From Gordionus sp. m RMFG-2023 (Eukaryota; Nematomorpha; Gordioida; Chordodea; Parachordodidae): a DNA stretch of 64,000 nt. The notes under the pieces were generated by a model. It saw only the letters and a program-made list of their open reading frames with translations. It made no database searches and had not been told where the DNA came from. Positions 1 through 11,479 of this stretch are shown in pieces. Numbering within the stretch: position 1 is the first letter of the stretch; each line of letters begins with the position of its first letter. The stretch spans positions 88,265,561 to 88,329,560 of the forward strand of contig NC_088775.1 of assembly GCF_954871325.1 (NCBI RefSeq). Direction: 5' to 3'. The position numbers and the translations under genes are program-made.

Positions 1-716
1 ATTCTTTAATTTATAATACACGTATTATAATTTAAATAATATTATTTTTGATTTTAATAATATTAAATTTACTTCTCTTTTTTTTTATCTACTAGATTAC
101 AATCTCATAATATTTTAATTTTATTTAATAAAGGAAATTAAAATATTATTTATAATTAAGTAAATGATTACTAATTAAGGTGGAGTGTAGATGTATTTAA
201 AAATAATTTTATGATGGCCATCTTGTGTTTTTGAATAGTTTTTTTTGAAGGATTTATATAAAATAATATTTTATGCAGTAATAAAATTCATCAAGTCGAG
301 TTATATATATAAAAAAAAATATCGCGAGTAATGTAGACAAATAGTTATAGATGTCGTTAAAATTAAATAAATTTCTGGCCGGGCTATACTTTTAAAATTA
401 GACCCGACACAGAACACTAATATTTATTATATCTCCGCTTAAATATTTATTTTATTAATTAACATGATGTTTCTGACGATTAGCTAACGAGATTTCTTCG
501 GGAGATAATATATATATGTAAATGTCCTCGGGCTGTGTTATTGGATTAACCGAAGAGGGGGATATCTGATTTTGATAAATTTAAAATTTCGTCGATAATG
601 GCAAATTTGGAAGACGCCGATGGTCCATTGAGGTGTAAAATTTTTATTTTCATCTCTTGATTTGTTGCATTCTCGTCAATTACGAATCTTAGCCATCATT
701 TATCCTCCTTCAAATG

Positions 717-935
717 TAGTGTTAAACGGCTCGATTTGAGCCGATTTTTATAAACAACTAACTCAATATTTTATCCAAAAAAATGTTACGCGGAGCCTAA
801 AGATTTTTCTCATAGATGACGCAAAGATTCGCACATTTATTGGTGGAATCTCGAGGCTTAGGCAATTTTTTTGGCTAAGATATTGAGTTAGCCATTTCTA
901 AAAATCGGTTCCAATCGAACCGTTTAACAACACCG
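717..935. mobile_element. Palindromic hAT-like MITE, family 1
   Basis: This is a near-complete inverted repeat of about 219 bp whose left end reads TAGTGTTAAACGGCTCG and whose right end is the complement. It is flanked by a perfect 8-bp duplication, TTCAAATG, at 709-716 and 936-943. An 8-bp duplication with a YARNG-type terminus points to the hAT superfamily. No coding capacity is present. Confidence 0.85.
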
Positions 936-1599
936 TTCAAATGTGACGCCATCCATTAAAATTCATTAAATATTTTATATTTATCAGCTGCACTTGAATA
1001 TGATCATTATTTGGACGTATTCAATAAAAAATATCCTTTAGAATATTAATAAGTCATACGCAAAATATGATTATTTTTTTTATCTGGCCTAAAAAGACTA
1101 GCTTAGCTTATTAAGAAAAATTTTTTTTTACCGTACCTGTAGATTATCTATGCCAAGATATACTTGTTTTACATGACATATTATAGGATGTCGATTTTTA
1201 TTTTGCAATATCTTCTAAAATTATGTTTTTTAAAACGGGTGGTGTATGGTCTTACTGAAAAAAAGAGATAGTTTCCTACAAAAATAACAATTGTTCCTTC
1301 CCCGAAAAAAAAAATTAATAATTGCCGCGATAAATTTTAGTAAGTTTCTAATAGATAACAAATAATTTGATTAGCAGGAAATGTAAAAAAATTGTTGATT
1401 TTGCACTTACGACCTTGTTATTTCAAGAAATATTAAAATCTTGTTTTCGACTTAAAAATATAACACGCAATGTAACAACCATAGATAAAAATAGGATATT
1501 TATTTAATTTCTACAATAAGAAAAGGATTTTAAAATATTTTACAAGCCACATTCGGCCATAAACATTGTCCATATTTTTAATCAGTGATTAACTTTTTT

Positions 1600-2000
1600 G
1601 GGGGATTAAAAAACAAACTGACCATTCACGATAATGCACCAAATATCGCCTTGGCGTTGGCCTTGAGAGAAAGGAAAATTTTAAAGTGTTCCTTGTTTCG
1701 TCCGTAGTTTTTGGCATATAAATTATTGTTACTTTATGACATTAATTCGGAGAAAAACGGCAAAATCCATTTGATCACCGGGTCTACATTTATTAATTTT
1801 AAGGTAAGAAGACGCCTTAAAAAAATAATAAATTAATGGGATAACAATAGTTTATCAACTGAACTGAACACCCAAATTTTTTTGAATTTCAAAAACGAAT
1901 TTGATTCATGATTAATATATGCCTCTGACTCCAGATTCAAGCTCAGCTTCAAAGATTCACAAAGAATTTTTTTGCTAATTATGACCATGTTACTTAATAT
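1600..2000 (+). mobile_element. Possible degraded hAT transposase fragment
   Basis: In the forward direction two short peptides resemble hAT transposase blocks in the expected order: HDNAPNIALAL near 1635-1670 (compare the family's DNAxN motif) and SDSRFKLSFKD near 1925-1960 (compare the DPRFK block). They are closer together than in an intact transposase and the frame is broken between them, so this would be a deleted relic. The resemblance is by eye only and chance similarity is possible. Confidence 0.35.
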
Positions 2001-3469
2001 AAGTATAAACACGTTTAACCAGGGATCGCTCATTTTTCCCCCATTCTCGTTTGGGCATTAAAGAAAATACGTTCCCTATTGTGATTCGTCCTTCATTTTT
2101 TTTTACTTTGCTTAAATTTAAATTAAATTTTTTTTTTCGTTAAAATTTGGGACCGATGTCCCTATATAATGTGGTCTAGCAATTGGTACAGTTAAAGCAC
2201 CTAATGTTAGCCAAATCTAATATGGTCTAATCGAACTTTTTACCTAAAAAAAGTCTTTAAAATGTCAAAAGGTTGAAAATTAATATTTTTAGAATAACAA
2301 CAACCTGACTAATCCTTTTTCGAAATGCTAATATCGACTCTTGATGTCGCCACGTTATACCCCCCTCCCCAGTTAATTTTTAACCAATCACAAAATTTTA
2401 TTGAAACTAATTTGAAAGAAGGCTTATTGTTTCTTACTTATTGAGGCCCTTGATATGTATGTTCTCCCTCAATCCTGATATCTCTGCGAGATTATTTTTT
2501 TTCTGATAATAATTTTGGAAGAAATATTATTTATTTTTTTGGTAGCTACCTTTAGGTTTATATATTATACATAAATTTGTCGATAAGACAATCGTGGTTG
2601 ATTGCCAAAATCACTCTTTTTAATTGTCAATATTGACAATTTCAATATTCCTCTTTTTTTATTATAGTATAAACTTATTAAAAAAAATTTTCTTCTTCCA
2701 CATATATATATAGAATAAAATGACCAATTTGGCGTATTCATATTGTGAAGAGACATCATTCTTCGACACACCCTATACCTTTGAAGTAAAATTTGTTGAT
2801 TAATATTTTATTTTTAAAAAAAAATAAATTTTCATTTAATTTAAACTCGAGGTTGAATTTAATTAATTAATTCCCTTAATCAAGAAAAATCATTTTGAAT
2901 AAATTTGAGCCTCAAATGGTCAAATTAGCTACAAACATAAAATTGAAATAATGATGACCTATTTATATTTTATTTTTTTATTAAAATTCTTTTTTAGCAA
3001 AATTTTACCCCATCAACCACTTTCGATCTATTTTTTGAATCACACGATGGTATTATTTCACAAGCTTTAGAATCAACTTTCCCATTTTCAGTTTTCTTTT
3101 CATTTTATATTTTATTTTTTTTTGAAATATAATTTTTATTCGATTAAAATATTATTTACAATTTTTTTAAACCTAAAATTGTTTATCATTTCGTAAATAT
3201 AGGGCAACCATTTTGAAATATTTTTTAAAAAAATAAATATATAAATATGATAACTTTTTTTGTCACATGGTGTCAATTTTTTTAAAAGTAATCGATCTCT
3301 ATCAGATTTAGGGTAGGCCTATTCATACGAATACGAGTAGTCGAGTATTCTCGTTCAAAGGGATCGATACGAATAATTCATTATTCGTTTTATATTCGCT
3401 CTTTTTGGATTGGCCCGTTTAGACACGGTACAAACTGCGCAATATGGACCTAGCCAATAGCAACATAAA

Positions 3470-3662
3470 TGATGTTAAAAGGCTCGATTTGAACCTGTTA
3501 ACTCAATATTTTACGCCAGCCTAAAATTTTTGCTTATAGACGGTACAAAGGTCTGGACATTTATTTGGGAATTCTCAAGGCTTAGGCAAGATTTATCTTG
3601 CTGAAATATTGAGTTAGCCATTTTTAAAAGTAGGTCCAAATCGAGTCTTTTTAACAACACTA
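3470..3662. mobile_element. Palindromic hAT-like MITE, family 1
   Basis: This copy of the family 1 palindrome has flanking octamers AACATAAA and AACATTAA, a 7/8 match for a diverged target duplication. Its arms contain the family's GGCTCGATTTGA and TTGAGTTAGCC segments. Confidence 0.75.
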
Positions 3663-4098
3663 AACATTAATTTAAAAAAAAACAATGTTAAGCCAAAATA
3701 GATTTAATTCATATCTATTGACATTAAAAATATATTTAAAAAAGAGTCAAGCCAAAAAAAATTTAATTATCTATTGACATTTATTATACCTCGCAATTTG
3801 TTTTTTTATTATAGCGCATTTTGCATCGAGTTTTAGAATTTTTGGTCCTGGAAATCTTTTATAGACATTAGAAATATTCCCTAGCTTAATCAATTTTTCT
3901 CCCTTCCCAGCATTTAACGTTTAAATTTTGTCCTATAGCGAGAAACTTTAAAATCGCGGTTGTTACTGTAAATCATTTCAAAAAAATGGCACTATGTGAG
4001 TCTTAAAAAAACATCTATATCAAGTGCTATAGAACAGCTGGTGTTTGTAAAATCTAAAATCCTATTTTAACACCTATACATCAATTTAATTTTTAAAG

Positions 4099-4405
4099 GA
4101 CGATGAAAATGCTTTTAACGATATTTTGCTATCCACGTCACCTATCAATAATTACCACGCGGAAAATAAAACTCGCAAAAGGAATACTAGCTCATCCTCG
4201 ATTCTTTCCCTCTCACTCGGTTCCCCCACCTTTTTTAACACGACGGGCGTAAACAAATACGATCATCATCAAATCGAACATTTCGAGAAATTTTTCGATT
4301 TTAAATGCCTGAGCAATGTGGGAGATTGCAATGGTAAGAAAAACGGGGATAGTAGTGAACGAAGAAACGACGAAGTATATAGCGAAGTCGATGATAGCAC
4401 CAATG
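4099..4405 (+). CDS. Gene A exon (first one found)
   Basis: The acceptor follows TTTTTAAAG and the donor is G|GTAAAA; the exon starts in phase 0 and ends in phase 1. It encodes about 102 residues, including SSSSILSLSLGSP and a His-rich KYDHHQIEHFEKFF. There is no in-frame ATG, so translation must begin in an earlier exon. Confidence 0.7.
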
Positions 4406-7400
4406 GTAAAACTAAATTCTTGTTTGAGTTTGATGTATAAAATATAAGTCAACTGAGAGTAAGGAGATTTATGGCAATTAGATATTGTCTCCTATCAAAT
4501 TTTTTCTTTAGATCCAAGTAAGGAGTAAGATCCGGTAATCCATAATGATTATGTTGATTTTTCACTTTAGCTTAGTTTTGGAAAGACTTAGAAATTAGAA
4601 AATTTCAGGATAGTTTTATATTGATTAAATTTTTAAATTACACGTGAAATAAATAATAATAATTTATATCACTAGATTTCCAAAAATTTGACATATCCCA
4701 ATTGCTGATGCAATTCGAAAGTAATTTATTGTTTGATTATATATTTTTTTAAAAAAATTTAAATGAAATGAAACTCATTTACAAACATGTTATAATACAT
4801 ATGTTGTTAAATCAAATTATTTAATTTAATAAAAAAAAAAATGAAAACAGATGACCACAATGGCAATAACTCGCGCAAAAAGGAAGAAGAAATTATATCT
4901 CTTCAATTGGACCTCGAAAATTATCTTTCTTCGAATTGCGATATCTTTTCGGCTTGTAGTAGCATTAACATCGACGAAAATAGTAAATTTGAATCTAAAA
5001 ATTCTTCTTCCGCTTCTTCCCAGGATTCCTACATGTCCTTAGTTAATAATGATGCGGTATTAAATTCGTCAGGTGCTTCTAAATCTATTAAAAAGGAGAA
5101 CTCGAAAGGCGTTGTTAACATCGATAAAATGAATATTGTCGCTCCAAACCCATCTCTAGTCATTGATAGCAAAACGGGAAAAGTCAACTTGGAAGGAATT
5201 ACAAAGACTAAAATAGTCCAAAATATCGGTATGTTGCAAAGAAAAAACTATTATTTTTTAAATACTTATATGGACAATAAGCTTATTCAAATACGAATCC
5301 AATCATGAATTTGAATTATTGATATTTGTATGGCTAATAAAATACACCATTTTTGATTGGTATAATTCATTATTCGATGCTTTTTCGTTTTTGTATAAGC
5401 CTAATATAGATACGAATTTTAGGAAAATGGTTTATTATATGTTCTGCTCATGCCTTAAATTTATATATGTATGTGTATGCTAGAGGTGAGTTAGCAATTT
5501 TCAACTCCTCTTTTATAGCCAAATAATTTTATGATTATTAAATTTTTAATATAATTATTTCTTAATTTATTAGATAACGTTCAAGCGGACACCAAAAAAA
5601 ATCCGAAATGTAATCACGTTGATCACGACTATTGCATAAATTCTGGAGGTAGAGAAAATTATACGGTTATTAACCATTCCACAAAAGTGGAATATGCCAA
5701 CGGTGCTTCTTCTTACAACACTAACACTTCTCAAAAGTCTGTGTACAATGCATCATTTAACAATAACACAAAAATAGGTTTCGGGAAGCTTAAATCTAAC
5801 CTTTTAAACATGACTAAGAACTTACCAACGCTTTTGCCTAAAAAAATTAACAGTCCTACTTCAAACTACTTTGGAAATTCTACGCCGGGTAGCATTTGCC
5901 ATGACGGTATGCGTGATAGCGACGAAAAAACTGATAAGCCCACCAAATGCAACAGTAAAATATCGCTCCTCAATTGGTCTAGCCACATCAACCTAAACAA
6001 TTCTGATTTCGGCAAAAAGAGTTTCGTATCCTTACTTTTTAACGCTGGGACATTTGCCAAACAAAATCTATCGAGCAAGACAGAAGGAATCGGCGCATAC
6101 AATCATAATCACAGGAAACGGCAGATTTCGAATAGCATGGCCTGTGATGCCACCCTATCCGGGAAAAAATTTTCCTCTCAACGCTTAGCAAATATTAATG
6201 GCAAGCAAGATGGATCAGCCATCATCACTATAAGTGACAATATGGGCAAAGTTCTCGTTTTGAACAACAAGGACGATACAACTAATGTCATAGCTAATAT
6301 TAAGCCTGAGTACATCATATATATTATATAAACCTATTATTTTTACATAAAACCTGTAATTGATTTAATCCGTGCATTAAATGATTAAAAATTGATAATA
6401 TGGAAATGCGTAAGGAAAAATATCCTCTGATTGTATTTGAGTATGTTTAATAACTAACGTGAGGAGCTCCAATTTTTATATTTCTTCGTGCTTTCATTCA
6501 TGTCTCAGACAGGGGTAAAGAATTTGGTAACCATATTTTAAAACTATTCAGATTTAAAATTAATCTTCAATTTCTGCTGGCTTTACAATAATTAGTGGTG
6601 AAGAATTTAATTATTAAAATTATTTTTCAAGAAATGGTGGTTTATTAATTTTGTTGTTTTTCTAATATATTTTGATCCATGTTGATTACTGATCCTTGAA
6701 TTCCTGATAAAACTGATTTACCGATTAATATTTAGTTAACCTTACTTTAATGAGCCTTTTTATATAATTTCGGAAATTAGATGCATCGAAAAGTCCCAAA
6801 TTGTAAAATTTTTAGTTTTTTTTAAAAAAATAGAGAACTCAGCTATTGAATGACACCAAATATATACAGACTGCTATTATTTTATTTTTCGACTAATCCT
6901 TTATTTTATTATTATGCGTGCTTTTTAAACTTTAAACGCTCATATCTGAGGAACTAATAGAGTTAGACCAATAAAATTTTGATTTCAGTAATCCTCACAA
7001 ACATATTTAAACCAGTGTATAAAATTTTGATTTGAAAGATGTTACCTAAAAGATTTTGATTTCATGTGGTATGGAGGGTATGATCCATTATTTAGATTGA
7101 AAGTTGAGTTAAACCCCTATAATATACATCCAATATCTATAACCCATAGCTGCCTGCTCAAATAGATTGTCAAAAAACTAATTCTTAAATCTTGGTTAAT
7201 TTTTTTTAAAATTAATAAAAAATAAAAGTTTTAATTAATATATTTATTTTTTTCATAGCCCTACCATCTACACTATATACAAAAAATCTTGCAATCAAAG
7301 TGACTCAAATAGTAATTGTTCGAACGTAGCAGCTTCCCTGTTTTCAACTTGGAACGATATTACATTGCCTGACTATAATGTTGATACCCTTACACAAAAT

Positions 7401-9846
7401 TATGTCCAAGCAAAGTTAGTCACGTTAATTTCAATTTATTTTTAGCTTTTAGGGGGGAAGGCCTGGAAATTTTTTTTATATATTTTTGGGTAAGAGGCCC
7501 ATTACCCCTAAAATAAGTGTAGTACTATTGAGGCAATTTATTAGAGCTATTACAAAGTTGTTCGGAAAATATGCATCATATAATAGTGCGAATAAAGAAA
7601 AATATTTAAAGAACACATATTGTGTTCTTAAAAAAAGGAGCATAGTTTTATTTTTATAGATTTTACCCATTACATGTAGTCCTAATTTCATTACTACTCA
7701 TGTGCGAACACCAAATTATGTTTAGTAACAAAAAAATAAATTTTAGAAAAATCAGACATGTAATATCTATAATTTAAAGTAATCTTTAAAAAAAAAGATA
7801 CCAAACCTTTCAATTTGCGAATTGTGATTTACATTAATCATTATTTATAGGTGTTAAACGGCTCGATTTGAGCCGATTTTTTAAAAAAACGGCTAACTCA
7901 CTATTTTAGTCAGAAGAATTGTCTAACCCTTAGATGTCCAAACCTTTCCATTTATGAGCAAAATTTTAAGGCTTGTGTAATAATTTTCTGGTGAATTAGC
8001 CGTTTTATAAAATCAGCTCAATTCGAGCCACGCCATCTAATTAATCCAATTAATAATAGAGCGATTTTTGAAGTAATACGCTATTTCATTATCTTTATAA
8101 ATATATAAATACGTTTTAAATATATGTTGAATTAATAAGAATCCTATTTTTTAATTGACTAAAATTATCAATTTAAAATATGACGAATATTCATTTGAAT
8201 AATGAATATTTTTCAATTTTTATTCGGCCTACTCTATGATTTCTCCGAATTCTGCTTTGCAACATAATGAAAAAAATATCCCATTTGAAGATTTTGTTTT
8301 AAAGGATCAAATTTTAACTAAAAATGCTAAATATTTTTTGTAAAATAAATCTTTTTATAGGTAAATTCTGTAATCTTTTAATGAAATCTCTCAAATGCTT
8401 TTGTAATAAAATCTTAAAAGATTTTTGAATTTTTTTTTTCAAACTCTTACAAATGTATACAATATATGAGTGGGGATTTCCTTACACAATAATTTTGAGG
8501 ATATTTTTTGCTTAAGCTTTTTTTTTCCTATTCCCAAATTCCCAAACAGCTACGAATGAGTTAAAATTAATTTTAATAATTTGTTTGAATTTAAATAATT
8601 TTTGAGATTATGTTAAATAAAGTTCAATTTATAAATTAATTTTAGTCTAGGATCATTTCGTATGTTCCTCATACAAATAAATTAATATATTATTTATTTT
8701 ATTTTTAAAATTTTAGTTCGCAACAAGCCACGCTTCAAATAACTCCGCCTCATAAAGATGACGCTAAAATTGTAGAAAATCAAAAGGTAACGTATTTCAG
8801 AAATTATAAAAATATTTATTTTTTTACAGCAAGAAGAGGCTATTGTAAAGGTTCATCCTTTAAAAGTGGAAACGAGTTTAACGGAACTAAAAGGCCTGTT
8901 TAAAAAATTCGGTCCTATCAAAAATATCGAAATCATTAACGAGTAAAATTTACATTGTTTAAATTATGAAACGTGAATTTATTTTATTATTTAACAGTGC
9001 CGCATTCATAACCTACACAAATCATAGGGATGCCACAACAGCTATCAGAAGTAATTGTCAAATCATTTGGTTTTATAAATAATAATTAAATCTATAGGAG
9101 GAAAACATATTTCAGGGTATACAAAATTCACCGTTTCTTTGTTTTGCCCCCAAGATGATTCGACTCACTGTGGCGTTAAAAGTGTGACAAGTAAGATTAG
9201 ATCCAAATATGATTTTTTTTAAAAAATTTCTTCAAATTTTTAAACTTTTTTGCTGGGAATTTTTTCAGCAAATATAATAGCGACTGATTTTCCATAATAA
9301 ATTTACTACATCTACGGTTTTTGAGGGTTATCCATAAATCAGTCATCATTCCCAATGAGAAACCAGAAAGTTTTCTAAGAGATTTACTGAAGGGAGGCAT
9401 AGCCACGAACCTATTTATTTTTTTTAGCGAAACGGCTCATTGAGCGTGTTATACTATTTTTAACAATTCATTGAACATCAAAGTATCCTTTTTAGTGTAA
9501 TGAGATTTTTTTTTGTTTAATCTGAGCGATTAAATCAATAAACTCTTTATTTAAAACTTTAAAGTCTTTCATATTTTTATTTTTTAAAGGCGATTCTTTT
9601 CAACTCGATAGCGGTAAAAATTTTCTACCGCCAAATAACCCTGTTCCCACTTCCTCGCTCACTTTTATAACAGACGATATCACTACTATATCCCCTTCAA
9701 AATCACTGCACGAGGAACCCAATAAGACAAACCTTTCTCACGATGATTCAAGTCCAGTTAAAAACAACAAAAATAAACCACCCATATCCAATTTTAGGTA
9801 TGCAACGCGGCACAGTAATATCAACAACATTTTGATATGCCAATAA
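4099..9846 (+). CDS. Gene A: RRM-like protein, Ser/Asn-rich, 5' incomplete
   Basis: Nine exons join without a phase conflict: 4099-4405, 4851-5228, 5574-6309, 7259-7414, 8717-8786, 8830-8942, 8998-9050, 9098-9190 and 9590-9846. Together they give 720 residues and a stop. Residues 1-545 are low-complexity, rich in Ser, Asn and Lys, with no domain I recognise. Residues about 552-620 fit an RRM: strand 1 IVKVHPL, helix 1 TSLTELKGLFKKFG, strand 2 IKNIEII, strand 3 AAFITYTN, helix 2 HRDATTAIRR, strand 4 TKFTVSLF. The RNP2 and RNP1 positions lack most of the usual aromatic residues, so RNA contact may be weak or the domain may bind protein. The tail of about 95 residues is again Ser/Pro/Asn-rich. 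The start lies in an unfound upstream exon. AATAAA overlaps the stop codon. I do not recognise a named orthologue. Confidence 0.75.
4851..5228 (+). CDS. Gene A exon
   Basis: The acceptor is AAAACAG|AT and the donor G|GTATGT. The phase-1 carry-over from the previous exon restores the frame as DDHNGNNSRKKEEE. The product is Ser/Asn-rich, with SKNSSSASSQDS, and ends in GKVNLEGITKTKIVQNI. No domain was recognised. Confidence 0.75.
5574..6309 (+). CDS. Gene A exon, large low-complexity
   Basis: This is the largest exon, about 245 residues, with acceptor TTATTAG|AT and donor GA|GTACAT. The open frame continues about 20 bases past the donor to a stop. It contains a Cys/His cluster (CNHVDHDYC) near its start and Asn/Ser/Lys-rich sequence after it. 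Four ligand-type residues in nine positions could bind metal, but no known finger spacing fits. Confidence 0.75.
7259..7414 (+). CDS. Gene A exon
   Basis: The acceptor is TTTCATAG|C and the donor AA|GTTAGT; incoming and outgoing phases are both 2. It encodes about 52 residues, including SCNQSDSNSNCSN and FSTWNDITLPDYNVDTL. Confidence 0.75.
7849..8035. mobile_element. Palindromic MITE, family 1, right end decayed
   Basis: The left arm reads GTGTTAAACGGCTCGATTTG and the right arm is recognisable up to CAATTCGAGCC, then decays. It lies in the 1.3 kb intron between the gene A exons ending at 7414 and starting at 8717. No clear target duplication is visible. Confidence 0.7.
8717..8786 (+). CDS. 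Gene A exon
   Basis: The acceptor is ATTTTAG|T and the donor AAG|GTAACG. It encodes SQQATLQITPPHKDDAKIVE and four more residues and leads straight into the RRM exon with phase 0. Confidence 0.75.
8830..8942 (+). CDS. Gene A exon, N-terminal half of RRM
   Basis: The acceptor is TTTTTACAG|C and the donor GA|GTAAAA. It encodes strand 1 (IVKVHPL), helix 1 (TSLTELKGLFKKFG) and strand 2 (IKNIEIIN) of the RRM. The intron before it is only 43 bp, so short and long introns coexist in this gene. Confidence 0.8.
8998..9050 (+). CDS. Gene A exon, RNP1 region of RRM
   Basis: The acceptor is TTAACAG|T and the donor A|GTAATT. It encodes DAAFITYTNHRDATTAIR, the strand 3 and helix 2 of the RRM. Phe590 and Tyr593 (numbered from 4099) occupy two RNP1 positions; the first aromatic position is Ala. 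Confidence 0.8.
9098..9190 (+). CDS. Gene A exon, end of RRM
   Basis: The acceptor is TCTATAG|GA and the donor A|GTAAGA. It completes the RRM with GKHISGYTKFTVSLF and continues with a Cys-containing CPQDDSTHCG. Confidence 0.75.
9590..9846 (+). CDS. Gene A terminal exon
   Basis: The acceptor is TTTTTAAAG|GC. The frame runs 84 residues to TAA at 9844-9846, ending NNILICQ. A possible donor (AG|GTATGC near 9797) exists inside it, but I see no further exon downstream in 7.7 kb. AATAAA at 9842-9847 and a second AATAAA about ten bases later favour termination here. Confidence 0.7.
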
Positions 9847-9847
9847 A
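9842..9847 (+). terminator. Poly(A) signal of gene A
   Basis: AATAAA overlaps the stop codon and is followed by a second AATAAA about ten bases later, with T-rich sequence within 100 bp. This supports the end of the transcript. Confidence 0.5.
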
Positions 9848-11479
9848 AATTTGAATAAAAAAAATAAATTCCCAATTCCTATTATATGTAACATTTGTTT
9901 CAGAAATATATTATATGTTTTTCTTTGTTTTTTTTAGCATTTATTATTATTTAGCGATATTTCCTATTCCTTCCAGCTAATTTTTTTTTTGTTATGCCAA
10001 AGATATAAGGATAATTTTAGTTTAAAATTATTAAATGCATGAGAAATATAACTATTATTTCATCGATGCGCTTGGCAATATTAGCGCAATTTCAATAAGC
10101 AATTTGTTTCCCTTTATTTTTTTGTTTCATTTTTTTATACAAACTTGTGATATATTTTGCAGTTAGCCTAATTGATTTTTTTTTCAATATATTTTTTTAA
10201 AGGTTAGTTTAATAATTTTAGCATATTTTAAAAAAATATTAATTATGAGACAAAATATGCTACACATGTTTAAATTATCAAAATTTTTATTTTACGGGGT
10301 CATCTCTTATATTAATCAAACACAATCCCTCCTTCCATATTATGTATATTTTTAATGTTTATATATTATGACTGTCAGCGATAATTATACCTCATCTAAA
10401 AAATTTATATTTTATTCATTTATACTAGAATTCTATTAGCCCAATTTTAGAAATATTTTTGTTACTATATTTTGCTGCTTAAATAATTTGTTTTGAAAGA
10501 CAATTTAGTTCATTCGGTTGTATTTTTTAATGTACAATAAATCAAGTGAATATAAAAAATAAAAAAATTTGATCTTACATAAAGAGATAACAAATTTAGA
10601 TTAAACATTACATATGCGTAGTAGCCAGGATTTTCTTAGGGGGGGGGGAATATATCATAAAATTCGGTTATATATAACTTTGTAATCCTCATTCTCCTGA
10701 GATATTCACAGGATAACAAATTTTAATAATTTTTTTAATATTTAAATGTAAATTAAAAATAATTTAAAAATCCGACTAGCACACAAATAAAAAAGCAGGA
10801 TTAAAGGAGTGCAATAAAATTGTGGAAAAATAAGATTAATTACTAGGCCTAAGATTCTTTTATAGAATTGTCATCATCTTAAAATTATTTTAAAAAAAAC
10901 CAGAGATAAACAAAATTGTATTTTTTTCGAAGATCAAAATATTTTTGCTAAAAATTTCTATGATCAAAGTCTTTGAATTTTGAGCAAATGTTTAACACTA
11001 AAAAAATTAATCTAATAAGCCAGATGGTTTTATCTTTTATTATATAAAATATAAACTGATTATTAAAATTAATAGGCGAAAATCGTGAAAACACTAACAA
11101 GAAATCGCAGTTGCTAAAAATACAAATTGATTTCTTTAATATTTTTTCACAAATTGTAAAAATAAAACTTGATTTTTTTCTTTAACATTTTTCTAATTTT
11201 TTATATTTTTACTTGTCTTTAAACATGAATAAATTTTTCTAAATGAAACCTTTAAAAGATAAGCTAAAGTGTTGCAATCCATTGAATAAACCAAACCATA
11301 AAAATTTAAAAAGAATTTACGTTCTCTACTACCTTGGATGCTTAATATAAATAGTGATTTATAACTTCAACAAAAAATATGTAATTCGTGCCGCTACCAG
11401 TTAAGTAAAATTGGTCCACACATTCCCGAAGAATTTATATCCCCAAGTAAAATTCTTTCATTTTAAAACATAAGACAGG

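Larger units (their letters stand above)
1..4098. other. 5' flank of gene A, mostly non-coding
   Basis: This stretch must hold the missing first exon(s) of gene A, because the exon at 4099 opens directly after a splice acceptor, has an in-frame stop just upstream and has no usable start codon. Apart from two palindromic element copies and a possible hAT transposase relic (both listed separately), I see only AT-rich sequence. A 36-base stretch at 598-633 is richer in GC, starts with ATG and ends before a GTGTAA donor-like site, so it could be a short first exon. Its phase does not fit the exon at 4099 directly, so another exon would be needed between them. Confidence 0.4.

Noticed and set aside
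4213-4452. Minus-strand open frame of 79 residues
   Set aside because: It is the antisense of the first gene A exon found, which has matched splice phases on the plus strand.
9591-9796. Splicing of gene A onward at GTATGC near 9797
   Set aside because: No coding exon was found in the next 7.7 kb, and reading through gives a stop after 16 codons that overlaps AATAAA.
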